Shown piece by piece: positions 34,110 to 46,570 of a stretch of DNA of 64,000 bases. The stretch covers positions 20,010,074 to 20,074,073 of the forward strand of contig CM060849.1 in the NCBI GenBank assembly GCA_030737835.1, written 5' to 3'. Source of the stretch: Acorus gramineus. Taxonomy: Eukaryota; Streptophyta; Magnoliopsida; Acorales; Acoraceae. Position 1 is the stretch's first letter; each line of letters begins with the position of its first letter. The notes below the pieces were generated by a model. It saw nothing but the letters and a program-made list of their open reading frames with translations. It searched no databases and had not been told where the DNA came from. The position numbers and the translations under genes were made by a program.

Positions 34110-35376
34110 TGTGGGGGATGAAATCTGGCTCTCCCCTCTTGGATCGGATTTTCGCTGATCCGGGCTTTGGATGTAGACCCGAGATGGCGTGGGCTAGTCC
34201 TTCTCTTCGCGTCATTGCACCACCGCCTGCAATCTTCTTGATCGTCTGCCTCCTCCTTTCTTCTCCTTCGGCTTTGGGTACCTAAAACTCACACCAGTGT
34301 GGTGCCGACTAACGCGCCTGTGACGCTCTAGTCAGTAATCTCTACAGCTGCAACTTGGGTTGGGTTGAACCTGAACCCGACGGGTTGAATTCGATTTTTA
34401 CATGGGTTGGGTTGACCAAATTGGGTTCGGGTTCGGGTTGACTCACAAATCGGGTTGGGTTCGGATTGGCCTCACTCACAACCCGACCCAACCCGAACCC
34501 GTAAACTAATAGTTAAAAAAAATATCATGACCGTTCATTCTGTAGCTTTTAATATGAGTAGTCTAAATTTTAGGTAAACCTAGCTAATCTTACGGGTTGG
34601 GTCGGATTGATTTATTTAATTTACACATCATGTTAGAAATTCGGGTTGGGTCGAGTTGGTCCAATTCGGGTTGAAAATCGGGTTGGGGTCGGGTTAGTCC
34701 AATTCGGGTTGGGTCAGGTTGGTTTATTTAATTACGGGTTGGGTTCGGGTTGGTCCAATTCGGGTTGGGTCGGGTTAGGGTTGAGTAGTTTGGAATTCGG
34801 GTTGGGTTCGGGTTGGGGTCAACCCGAACCCAACCCGCCCGAGTTGCTGCCCTAGTAATCTCTTCCTCTAGGGAAGAAGAGGAACTTAGAGTTCTTGGGT
34901 CTTGATAGAAGAGAGAGTCAGTGTTTGCATACCTTCAAAAGGAGGGGAAGTCTCCTCTTTTATACTCCATAAGGGCGTGCTGAGCTTGGCCTTGCGGATT
35001 GATCATATCACGATCTGAAATCTCCACGTGGCCTCAGGATCCTTAGACATGTGGCTCCTAGGGATTATCATACCATTACCGTTCTTCTGACAACCTGTCC
35101 TTTTCCATTGTCAAGGAATATTCCCTTCACTAATCGTTCTTCTGCAGAGGAGTATGGCCGACCTGCCTTTTACTCAGGCACTGCCCTTTGGTCGATTTAA
35201 TCTTAAGGTCGGGCAATGTTTGACTCCCGTCCTGAGACTAATCAACATATGGTTGCCTTTTTAAGGTCGGGCTTGATCATCTGCCTGATCTTCAAAGGAA
35301 GGCGGAATTATTCGAGCCGTTGGTGAAATTTTGGGCCCATGGGCTCTCCTTCCTCTGGCCCACATTTTTACTAACA
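34110..35376 (-). mobile_element. LTR-like fossil (probable solo LTR), interrupted
   Basis: On the minus strand the segment starts TGTTAGTAAAAATGTGGGCC and ends ATCCCCCACA, the TG..CA ends of a plant retrotransposon LTR. A promoter-like TATAAAAG lies at 34957-34964 on the same strand. No internal coding region or second LTR is present, and no target duplication could be matched, so it is a solo LTR or fragment, old. It is split by the GGGTT-rich element at 34344-34853. Family unassigned. Confidence 0.5.
34344..34853. mobile_element. GGGTT-rich non-autonomous DNA transposon nested in the LTR fossil
   Basis: 510 bp bounded by an exact 10-base target duplication, AGTAATCTCT at 34334-34343 and 34854-34863. 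Termini are ACAGCTGCAACTTGGG and inverted AGGGCAGCAACTCGGG. The body is built from many imperfect copies of GGGTTGGGTTCGGGTTGG and its complement, so it can fold extensively. GGCAACTCGGGTTGG-like ends are common in plant hAT-type MITEs, but hAT targets are 8 bp; a 9-10 bp target would fit a Mutator-like element, so the superfamily is open. Confidence 0.8.
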
Positions 35377-35510
35377 AGGGGTTGCTCCTAACCTAGCCCT
35401 TGTGCTTATTTGACATTAACTAATTCGGTCACTTACAATTCTAATTAAAATTTTATTCTAGGCCTTGGATGGAACAAAAAATCTCTAATTTAAAAAGGAA
35501 AACTTAATTA

Positions 35511-35913
35511 GGAGTCCTTGTGATCACCCATGAATTATTTTTAAGTCCCTGAAAATTTTTAAGTTCTTCTTAAGTCCCTAAAGCTGTTAAAAATTATCTT
35601 TAGGTCATTGAAAACATATGTCATTAGTTTGTCCGTCAGACATACTGAAATGCTCCTTGTCGCCTGTTAACATTTTGTGAAGGTTAACGATATACTGGGA
35701 AGTGTTAATATTGTACTAGAGACACTTAACAATGTATTGGGGAATGTAAACAGCGTATTGAAAAAATTGTTCAGGGGATATTTTTGGTATTTTTGACAAA
35801 CACAATCACGACATCCAGTTTCAGGGAGTTAAAGATAATTTTTTACCATCTCAAAGACTAAAATAAAAAATTTTAGGGATCTAAAAATAATTCCTATGTG
35901 ACCGCAGGGACCA
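35511..35913. mobile_element. Inverted-repeat MITE with GGAGTCCTTGTG ends
   Basis: Left end GGAGTCCTTGTGATCACC and inverted right end TGGTCCCTGCGGTCACATAG; both are followed by GAATTATTTTTA. It is flanked by TTAATTA at 35504-35510 and 35914-35920. Inside are three near-repeats of a CTTAACAATGTATTGGGGAA-type word (35685-35760). No coding capacity. Confidence 0.65.
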
Positions 35914-35920
35914 TTAATTA

Positions 35921-38900
35921 ATTTTCTCTTTAAAATTTGAGACAATGAATCTCATTTTATCCCAATTATTTTTGTTCATATTTTGACTAATGTAAATAAT
36001 AACAAATTGATGGAATTTTTATCTTTTAATAAAATTATAAAAACCTATCCTCAAAAAGCCTATCCCACCATCTCCAAACTACCATTTAGATAGAATAGCA
36101 TTCTCAAATATAATAAACAAGACAATTCTTTCCCACTGATCCATTTATTTATTCTCTTATCAAATCACTTATCCTCTTATCACACTAATTCTAGCTTAAT
36201 ATTCAACCAACTAGGGAGGATAAAACTTGCTCCGATGATTTAGGGTCTGTTTAGACATGCGTTTGATGGGCAGTGGTGTCTACGGAAGCTGGTGGGCACG
36301 AACGCCCAAACAAACGGATTTTTTATGTCCGCGTTGATAAACCAATAAATCCTTGTTGTATATGGATTTTCGTTATTTTTTTCGCGTTCCCTGACGTGAA
36401 TCTGCATTTGTACATACACATATCGGAATAAATAAACTAAGGCATTTGGATTCGCATTGAGCGGATTGTGTGATAAAAACGTTAAATGTAGATCCAAATG
36501 GTTTTTGACAAACACGATGTTTTTTGCATTTTCTGTATTTTATCTATCGAACTTTTCACGTTTGGAAATCTTTTAAAACAACGCTTTTTAAAAGCACAAA
36601 AGAGTCTATGTTTGGAGATGAATATCACACAATCTCACATGTCTTTGGCCCTCATCTTAGGGACCTCCAGGAATACGTTCTCCTGACTGAATGCAAGTGT
36701 TGAAACATCTCACAACAAAGATTTGTGAGAAATCAATTGATAGTCTATAAAATTTAGAAGTTGGTCTGATAATTAATGTTCTAATTTTAGTCACATTTCT
36801 CAAGGTGCATGAACGTCATCAGTTTATATATAGTTCTGCCTGCACAGTGTTCAATAAAAAACCATAGCTGATATATAGCTCAGTCTGGCATCTGTAATTG
36901 GCCACACTCACCTAAAACCTAGATTAGATGAACACAGAACACCTATATCATTCCAAAATTTTAGACATCTCAGTAGCAATGCATCACCCTATCAGCAGGA
37001 ACTCAAATTGCACATTTGCATGTTTATATTTTTAGACTGACAAATCCCGGGCACATGCACTCTTGCATTGAACATGTAACACAGAAACAAAAATGAAGGG
37101 TTAAATGAGGGAGCCATCCATGCACGTGTTGCTGCGTACGCAATTTCACATTGCAACGGCGGCTTCACCGGATCCGATCATTGGGAAGCGCAAGCGAATC
37201 TTATTGACCCGATTAAACATCAAAAACATTATTAACACACACTTGTAGACTTTTCACCCACACTTGTTGCTTACTCCATCCATGTATCATGTACTTGTTT
37301 CTCCCAAAAATTAACATATAATACACTTAACAGGAGCTCTTAAAGTCAGAGTTTTGGTAGTTAATGAATTTATTTGATTGATGAGTTTGTATTTTGCTCA
37401 TCATGTTGAATGATTGATAACAAAATTTATGACCAAGTGTTATTAGATTCACTTCTTTTGAACTTAAATCATTTTTTTTCTTGTATAAAAACTATCTTCT
37501 TCTTTTTTTTTAACCTTTGGTTAATATTTGTTATAATTTATACATTTTTTTAAAATGTCAATTTTTATCCCGAAGTAAAACATACGGTGATATAAATACC
37601 TTAATTATTTAAACAATTTTACTTCATCTAAATAGTGGGTGAAAAAACAATATAAATTTAAATCCATCTCTCATTCCAACATTATTCAAAAATGATTTCA
37701 ACAGTCAATATTTTCAACATCTTTGTTGTCAAAATCAATAAAATTTCATTTCAGTTTTTATACCATGTCGGCATGAGATGATGAAATTGTGAGTAAATGT
37801 GTGCAAATGATAAGAAAAGAAGGTGATCTATTGCCTTTTGAATGACCCAAGTCATCTATTTATTTTTATTTTTTATATATACATCGATCTAATGTCGGTA
37901 GTTTAGGTTACAGGAAGTCAATCGGTTCCTAACCTCAGAAGGGGTTGCAGTGCCGTAGGTTCCTTCACATGGGGCAGCTTCAATCCAAAACCCTCTCTCT
38001 TTTTTTCTTTATTTTTATTTTATGTAGATCAGAATCCTTGCATTGTAGTTTCACTGCACCACATAATAATTGAGAGTTTATAATCATTGTTAACGGCCCA
38101 CAAAATTTAAAACGTCTATGATGTCCATTCACAGAATCCATACATGCTCTTTCATTGGGGTGTCCCATATGAAACAATTATAAATTGCTTGTGTGGACCA
38201 TGCTATGGATTTTCTAATGATCCGTGACATGATTTTTGTTTATTATGGGTTCGGCTGGTTCCATCAGGATTGATAATAACGCATGAATCTAATAGTTTAG
38301 TAATCAAACTGAATAATTTGTAAGTCATCTCTTCTCTCAAATAATTTTCTTGTACCAAATGTTTGAACTCGTAGCTCAATAATTGATAAGAGAATTATTA
38401 GAGAATTTGTAATTATAATAGACCATGGATTCAAATCCCAACATTATTAACAGTCACCGGATCCAGTCTCATATGTGGTTTCACTTTTTTCTTTTACCTC
38501 CATTGAAGTTTCACTCGTTATATTGATGTGATGCAATTGCAAATGATACATATGCAATGAAAATCTTGGAATGTATAAATGTATTGGAGATGACCAAGTC
38601 TCCCAACTAAGCTTGTTAGAACTTATTCTATTCGAAGATTAATAGCACTGCACATGTATTTTTATGCTAATTAAAGATTTTCCCTATTGCAAGATCTGCA
38701 GAACCAAATAAATCCTAATATATATTGTTATATATATCATGTGCACTCAACAACGTGTTTGCAAACTTGAGAGTTTGAGGAGCATCCTTGTATTATATAC
38801 ATAATTGTCGGCCACATGAAGCCATGAAAAATCAATAAACAAATCCATTGAAGAAATAATAAAAAAAAGAAAATGAAACAGTAGACTTGAATGCATTGTG

Positions 38901-39446
38901 TCTTCGTGTACAAACTCCAAAAATGAGAAACATTGAATTGAATTGAAGCAAACCTTTTTAAAGCAAACCAATTGTACCTCCCTCACGTGCACAGACATTG
39001 TAACACAACAGGTAGACATATATATATATATATGATGGTCAGTCAAAAAATGAATAGATATTGAAATCAAAACATATGAGAAGACATCTATAGATCTATA
39101 ATCCACCATTTACTAGGGTTTGAATTCCACCTTTACAAGCAAAGCAAAATGGAATGCAAGTTGCAACAAGAAAAAAAAAAAAACTTTGGGTTAGGATACC
39201 ATGTGGAGAGTACATTTAAAATCCCTCAACATTATCCAGTCCAATTATAAAATAATAAATGAAAAACTAAGGGAAAAAAAAATCTATCCCCGTCAATTAA
39301 AATGCATGGTAGCCACCCTAAAAAAAAACCCTAGGTTGTACACTGAATCTTATGGCAATTTTTTTGGGGACCACACAATTCTATCTCCTCCATATTGAAT
39401 TTCTCTTCAATTCAGTGTTGACTGTATCTTCTGCTTCTCTTCTTCT
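35921..39446. other. Intergenic, no gene seen
   Basis: AT-rich. A segment from 36242 to about 36610 has transposon-like words (GTCTGTTTAGACATGCGTTT) but no clean ends. A (TA)n run is at about 39017-39033. Bases next to 39446 are the PIN2 3' flank. No supportable exon. Confidence 0.55.
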
Positions 39447-41994
39447 TTATAGACCAAGAAGAACATAATATAGTATGGTTATGGGTAGAGCAATTAGCAT
39501 TCCAAAGATAACCCTGCAATAAGAACAACATATTTATAAAGTATCTATTCACAATTAATTCACATTTGCATATTCATAATTTGTTCTTATTATTATTATT
39601 ATTTACTTACGCAGTACTAAGTATGTCTGGATGCACGTTGTACTCCTTGGCAAACACAAAAGGCACAATCCCTTGAGGAAGAGCAGCCTATATATGCAAC
39701 CCGCAAAAAAAAAAAAATAAGTTAATCAGAAGAAGTGTTTAGGGATTAAGGTCTAGGGTTTCAACAGTAAACCTGGACAATCGCGACATGCAGGAGGACA
39801 CCACGCATTCCGATGGCGATGGATGTCGCGGCGATCACCGCTGGACCGGTCAAGAACCTGACTGCCATGGAAAAGGTGGCCACCGCGTTGCCACAGGCTA
39901 TGATCTTCGGTTGGAGGGCCATGAAGAGACCTGTTTAATTTCATTCCAAATAAGTTCACTAACTAAGATCATATGCAATAGTTAATTTACCTTATATGAT
40001 AATGTATAATTAAATTACCTAGACTGAACATGGCCATCCCAAGTCCTGCATCAGATAGTATAGCAATAGACCCCCTAACAATTGTGGGCATCTCGATATT
40101 CCACCTGATAAAGAAAAAAAAAACAATTGATTAATTTTTAAAAATAAAAGATCATGCAATATCTTCCAATTTATTCACAAAATCTAGTTTGGGCAGATTA
40201 CACATTGGATATCATTCATGAACATAAATGCTATCCAATGTGCACTTCCATGTAAAAATACTAAATGGGTGTGCGTGCTATTACATTCAAAACACGTGTA
40301 TTTAATTTATTTGAGTATGTACTTCATTAGCAACTAAACCTGTAGGAAACGAGGGACCAGATGACGCCGAAGAGGCTGGAGTAGGTGTTGGGGTTGCGGA
40401 TGAGCTTCCGCCACACCATTATCAGTATGAGCCTCGTCATCACGCTAGCTGGCGGCATCTGCTGCGTCCTCTCCACTCCCAACACGTCCACCCTCTTCTG
40501 CCCCGGCGACGCCGCCACTTTCAAGTTTGGCGTCTTCGTCCCCTCCTCGATCTCCGCCTCACAATTGGCTGCTAGACCTTTTTGAATAACTGGACTCCCT
40601 GTAATAAATAAAAAATAAAAAAAATACATACCACTTGTTAGACAGATCGCAGAATTTAGAGAGGAAATGATTGATGAATTACCTCCTGAAGCTGCGATCT
40701 CCTTCGTCGGATCCAAGGACCCGAAATCCGTGGAGGCAGGGCGGTTGACCAAGCTCCGGAGATTGGCCTCCGACGCCGGAGAAGCGCTGGAGCTCCAGAC
40801 GTACATATGAAGCTCCTTATTGTTGGCGCTCCCACCATTCACGCCGCCTTCCTTCTTCCCCACACTCGCCGAGCCGGTCAAGACCGGGTTCGGCGCCGGG
40901 TATCCGCCGCCGCCACCACCGCTGCTGTTGACCATGAACTCCCCGCTCTTGCTCCTCCCGAAGTTGGACGTCCTCGGCGTCACCCCCCTCGACGAGTGGA
41001 GAGAATACACATCACCACCACCACCATAAGAGAACCCATTCGCGGCCTTGGACGAAAACATGGCGTAGAAGTCAGCCTGGTTGAAGCTCGAGGCCCTCGG
41101 CGTCGGCTCCCTCGACGACTGAAGCGAGTAGATCTCCACTCCGGTGAGATTCGAGGCCCTCGGCGTGTTCACCATCGACACACCCGACCTCGAGAAGGCG
41201 GAGCTGGTGGTGGTAGACCTGTTTTGACCAGGTCAAGATAACATATTAAGACTACGTGTTTGAATATGCGATTCAAAGCATAAAAATAGTTTTTGAAAAA
41301 CATTGGTTTATTAGATTTTGAAGTATCACTGATTTGACAGACAGACAGACCTGCGGAGGACGACGTGGAGGCGGCCGTCCAGACCAACCTCCGCATCAGC
41401 CTGGAGGGGGTCCCGGCCGTTGAGCGAGACGACGTCGGAGTCGACTCTGAAGGAGGTGATGGACGCGGCGACGTCGGGGAACTGATCAGAGATGAGGGCC
41501 TTGGCCGCCCTGTACTCGAACATGAAGAGCATGAGTGTATACCAGATGACGCTCTGGAGGACGACGATCTGGACCATGAGGTTGCCGGAGAAGTCGCCGT
41601 ACATGGCCTTCAAGAGGGGGATGCCCATGACGAGGGTGTTGGGGAGGGTGGAGAGGCTGAAGAGGGTGATGGTCCAGTCGAGGCGGCGGCCGTTGGAGGG
41701 GCCGGAGCAGCGACGGCCGAAGGAGTTCCAGAGGAAGAGAGCGAAGAGGATGACGAGCTTCTGGAGGGAGTCGGCGGCAATGAATTTGTAGTTCATCTTG
41801 TATGGGTCGTTGGAGGAGATGAAGTGGAAGGAGAGGAGGGGGACGGCGAATACGGCGACGAAGCGGTTTATGCCGGAGCACTGGTCGGGGGTGAAGATCT
41901 TCCACCACCGGACGGAGCCGTAGGCGAGGATCATCGCCACGTAGAGGGGAACCAGCGCCGCCAAGACGTCGTAGATGTCCTTTCCGGTGATCAT
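39447..41994 (-). CDS. PIN2: Auxin efflux carrier PIN2 (long-loop PIN)
   Basis: Seven exons (41351-41994, 40683-41218, 40340-40598, 40019-40104, 39773-39930, 39611-39687, 39447-39513) join in frame to 608 residues; exon sizes 86, 158, 77 and 67 are the classic PIN pattern. PINs export auxin across the plasma membrane and PIN2 drives shootward transport in root epidermis for gravitropism. The N-terminal membrane bundle (about 1-160) reads [20 protein letters not shown] with the SINRFVAVF-like and [10 protein letters not shown] motifs. The loop (about 165-470) has PIN2-specific [20 protein letters not shown] and the kinase sites TPRAS (Ser237), TPRAS (Ser258) and TPRTS (Ser299). NPNTY lies at the start of the C-terminal bundle, which ends YYVLLGL. 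The loop is about 40 residues shorter than in Arabidopsis PIN2 (647 aa). Exons 1-3 are GC-rich. A transposon lies just upstream. Confidence 0.95.
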
Positions 41995-42099
41995 GGTTGA
42001 TTTTTTTGTGTTCTATGTTGGTTTGGGTTTCATGTGGATGGATTGATATGTGGAGGGGGTGAGATAGTTATTAAAGTAAAGATCAAGAAAAAGATTATA

Positions 42100-43337
42100 G
42101 GGTGAAATTGCCTGTGTACCCCTCGACTGAACCCCCTTATTTTTTCTATATCCCTTCATTTATTTTTATTTTGATTTATGTAAATCAATAATTTTATTAT
42201 CTAAATGTTTATCAAGTTTTTATAATTTTTTTTTATATATGTACATGATTATTATATTTCAGTAAATTTGTATAAATCCCATATCATTTACATATATGTA
42301 AATGGTTAGTTTAATTTTGTAATTGGGTATTGATTGTCATTGTTACATTGGGCATTACATTATGTAATTATATTGTAATTGTTATGTGAATGATAGATGA
42401 TATTACATTAGTAGTTGTTATATTGTAATTATTACATTGGGCATTACATTCTATGATTGTGTTTTACGTATTTTGGACATTAGTTTAATTCTATAAACCG
42501 ATATATCTTTGTTTTATAGTTTGGGTATCACATGATGTCCTTAGTGCAATTGTGTTGATATTGTCGTATTACATTTTGTGAATTACAGTTTCTGCTGTAA
42601 TTGGACATTATATTGGTAGTTATTATGTTGCAGTTGTTACATTGGATATGTAATGTTGGTAGTTTTTGTTCTTGGTAGTCTTTATAATTGAATTCTTTCA
42701 TTTCTGTAAATAGCAGTTTCTATTATGTAAATGATAGTTTATGTTCTGTAAATGGTAGTTTCTATAATTTCTTAGTACAAGTTTGTAAGTTGTAATTATA
42801 TTTTTGTGATTGGACTTTACATTTTTGTATTAATCTGATGTGTGTATATTTTATACAGAAAAGGTCAACCACATGTGTTACATAAAATAATATAGATAGA
42901 GAGATTGTTTAAAAACAAATAGGATAAGCTAACCATTAAGACAGCCGTGCATCCACCAATGTATCCTAGGAGAAGCCATGTTTCTCCAACATCTCTTCGT
43001 CAGATCCTCTGAGCTAAATATATGTAAATCACATTAATGCAAAAATATAATATTCAATCACAAAAATATAACAATTTAAAAAAATTTACTATGAAATTAC
43101 ATAAAATATCATCTACGAAACATAAACTATCATGTACAGAGGGAGATCGGTGTGGAGAGGGGAGGGGGGGATTTTGGAGAAAATGGGTGGGGTAATTTCG
43201 ATAGGAAAAAGTAGGAGTTGAGGGGTAAAAAAAAAAAGACAAGCCTGAAAGGGTAAAATAAATAAATAAATAAATAAAGCCCAGGGACACATAAAAATAG
43301 AAAAGGTCGGTCCAGGGGCATTTGAATATTTCACCCC
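42100..43337. mobile_element. 1.24-kb Mutator-like inverted-repeat element upstream of PIN2
   Basis: Left end GGGTGAAATTGCCTGTGTAC, inverted right end GGGGTGAAATATTCAAATGC, both leading into CCCCT-GAC words. Flanked by AAGATTATA (42091-42099) and AAGATTTTA (43338-43346), a 9-base target duplication with one difference, as expected of Mutator-like elements. The inside is AT-rich and non-coding, with several diverged copies of ATTGTAATTGTTACATTGGG and of TCTGTAAATGGTAGTTTCTA between 42330 and 42770. Its near edge is about 105 bases from the PIN2 start codon. Confidence 0.75.
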
Positions 43338-43346
43338 AAGATTTTA

Positions 43347-44783
43347 AAGTGAGAGATCTTGAGAGAGAGAGAAAGAGATTACGTTAAATGGGATCATACG
43401 CGTTGCCAGCGAAATGTTGTTTTGTGGTGCCCTAATCTAAGACACCTGGTTGACCATGCTCTTTAATGTATTTCTTGGTCTCTTCTGTTTGGGGTTTTGT
43501 TTATTTGTTTGGGTTCATTACGAGGTTTTGTTCTTTTTACCTTTGACTAAAGTTAATTCCGACGGGTAAAGGAGTTTTGATGTTTATATGATGTTGATAT
43601 GCTATGGCAAGATATTTATATTCATTTAAAGATATTTTTCATTAATACAAGATAGGATGGGACTTGGTTAAATTTGAGATTCGTTTGTACATTGTGTATC
43701 TTGCAATCACTGTTCACGTGCAGCATAAAATATCACGACAGCGTTTCACAGACTTTGATAGATGGTACTCACATAGTGTATCATGTATTTCTGGATTCTC
43801 CACCCCCCCGAGGAGTGCATAAACACTGGTGCTCTCATTTTGAGAGGTGGACCACCGCACACAATATGGTGAATTTATATATGAATTCAATCAAAAGTTT
43901 TTGGAAGCCCAAATAAGCCAAAGCTGCTATGCATCCCAACAATTAATAGCAGCAACTATGGAATCATTTTTCTAAAAAAACAGAGGTATCAAATACCAAT
44001 CCCTGGAGTTTAGTAAAAGAGTTGGCATATCACCTAATTTTGATTCAACTTGAACTAAATAGAACAACAAACATATCACTTCATGACAGATACCCACGGG
44101 TCACACGAGAAAAAGAAAAGGTTAGGGCATTCATTCTTGAGGCCACTCTTGCATCCCCTTAAATGTTTTAAAAATTTGAAAATACATACTTGTTTAATAA
44201 AATATATACCTCAACCAAAGAAAAAAGAAATATATACTCAAACAAATTGAATGAATAATTTTAAAAAAAAAATTCTAACATGGTATATACTTAAGTCTGG
44301 GGTTTATAAAAGAGACTGCACAAATGACTCCGTGCATCCGGGCATCCCCACAACTAATTCAAGACCAAAGTCAAAAGAGCAAAACCAGATTCACAAGATG
44401 CTTGCAAAGTAAAATATGGTCATAAAAGGAGCAGTATAGGTATCAGGGGCCTAAACTCATACATCCTTTTTTTTTTTTTTCATAGGGGGACCAGTGCAAC
44501 CTACTGAACCCTCAGTTCAATTGACCTCTTGAAAGGGGCATGCAAAGCAAATAATATAAACATTTAAAGAAATATCATACTAAAACTTGTTGAGCACATA
44601 ATTGACGAATTTCTGATGGATATAGATAAAAAAAGATGAGAAACAATGACTAGCATTAATGACTATATGAAAGGAATCAATTTTTTTCATATTCACCTGA
44701 TTACATGAAGGGATGACTGACTATAACCACAGCCATACACATAAAATCACCATACAACTAGGCATATCTTTATATTTCAATTG
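43347..44783. other. Intergenic, no gene seen
   Basis: AT-rich. The open frame at 43674-43916 has no recognisable domain. No defined repeat. Confidence 0.55.
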
Positions 44784-45130
44784 GGGATTCCAGGCCTGTT
44801 AGCTTGGTGAATGGTTGCTACAAGATAATTTCCAAGGTGCTAGCGAATCAATTAAAGGAGGTTATTGGTTTCTTGGTGGGTGAAACTCAATCGGCTTTCA
44901 TCCCGGGGCGTTCATTGCAGGATGGGTTCTTGACGGTCCAGGAATGAATTTCGGCGGTTCATTCCGATAAAAGGAAGGGCTTGGTGATTCAACTTGATTT
45001 TGCAACATAAGATGGGACTTCCTGCTCCATTTGTTATCTTCTCATGGTTTTGAGCCTAATTGAATCCGCATTATTAAAACTTGTGTGTCTACGGCCAAGG
45101 CATCGATGATGATTAATGGGGTATCAAATC
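44784..45130 (+). mobile_element. LINE (L1-type) reverse-transcriptase relic
   Basis: The reading frame from 44784 gives SRPVSLVNGCYKIISKVLAN, then LKEVIGFLVGETQSAFIPGR and later KGLVIQLDF, which is the reverse-transcriptase segment (RPISLLN..YKIIAKVLANRL..SAFIKGR..KLDFEKAYD) of plant L1-like LINEs. A stop interrupts the segment after VQE, the AYDK motif is lost with a frame change near 45006, and a shifted frame continues as WDFLLHLLSSHGFEPN. No other LINE domain is recognisable around it, so it is a short decayed fragment. Confidence 0.75.
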
Positions 45131-46570
45131 TATGAATATCATTCCCCACATCCAAGTGGATAGGAAGAGTTCCAAAGTCAGATCGACCTGCTCAACAGAG
45201 TTGAGTTTATCTCTCACTCTGAAGATGATAAATTTTGTGCATGTGAGTTGTTTTCCAACCAAGTCAAATTCTAGGTTCATCATGATGGAAGAATATTGAT
45301 GTTTAGTTTTTTCCGTGATTTATAATAAAAATACACAGACAATTTGAACTTTGAAGACAAACAGAGGGAGCAGTAGTTTGCCAGTTGACCAAACAATAAG
45401 AATACTCATGTTGAGTCTTGATTTGTATCATTTACACGAAAACTGGAACACTAAAAATAAGCTCAACATGCAGTATAGATCCTGAGTGATGGCATTCTAA
45501 ACTAGCAAGGAAACAAGTGGGAAAAAAGAAATTCAGATATCAGTAGTGAAACTGGAATGCAGTTTGAGGGGGCTTTAAAGCAGCTTCAACAAAAGATTAG
45601 TACATAGATGATTGTAAGGGATGGTCCAAGTAACAAGGTTGACCGCACTAAGAAGAGAAGAGAATTTGATAAAGAATCATATCAACAAAATGATTTCATA
45701 TTATGAAAGGTAAAGGATTGATAAAGACAAGCATCAAACTGTTCAAAGAGTATATTGATGTTAATACTGGTGTTGATCTAGGCCACTATCAATTCAGTTG
45801 TTCTACATATCGTCACTTGTCAGTCATGTCTATATGATATGCCCATCAACATAACAACAATTGTTGAGATGATTTTATTACATATACTAAAACGATACGT
45901 TAGCTAAATATATTTTCTAAAACAAATGATGCTAGCCATAGCCCTACAAAGTGTTTAATTTCTATAAAGAGAATTGAATAACAAAATCAGTAATGGAAAA
46001 AGGAGACAACAAACATGTTAGCATGAGAGAATCATTATGTAAACGAATGCTTTCAACATAAGAAACTAATTTCCAAAACAATATAATAATGTATCAAATT
46101 CCACACACAAAACTACTACTAGCATTTAGAGAAAGTATAAAAAAGGCTTCTGCTCCAGATTCATTCATTATATTGAATCATGCAACATTACCGTCACATT
46201 TGACATTTTTTAAAATATGTACTTACCAGGATTTCAATAAGACAACTGTGAAAACCATAAATTGCAATAATTTTGTCAAATTAATAAGCTCAAAAGTGTT
46301 AATAAACAATGACATAAGTTTAACACATACAGACTGATGGAACAATATTTGAAGATGATAAATCAATGCATACCATAGTCTTGGGATATAATGGTCATTG
46401 CAACTCTACTTCTTGCAGTGCACCCAAAATCAACTCATGAAGGTGAAATTTAAGTTGACATACGAACCAAGAAAGGAACGATAGGGTTGCAAGAGTTGTA
46501 TAGACTATAAATACGGCAACTGTGATGAGAAATTTCGACTCAACAAAAAATGAATGGGAGAACAAGAGAT
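45131..46570. other. Intergenic, no gene seen
   Basis: 3' flank of prefoldin subunit 1 and AT-rich DNA. The first part could be more LINE sequence that has decayed past recognition. Confidence 0.5.

Noticed and set aside
34646-34855. Gly/Val-rich open frame
   Set aside because: It is translation of the GGGTTCGGGTTGG repeat body of a transposon.
34334-34863. Telomere-like array
   Set aside because: The GGGTTCGGGTTGG pattern resembles plant telomere repeat words but is irregular, palindromic and bounded by a 10-base target duplication, so it is a transposon body.
41365-42000. 211-residue plus-strand open frame
   Set aside because: Antisense to PIN2 exon 1; a by-product of GC-rich codon use.
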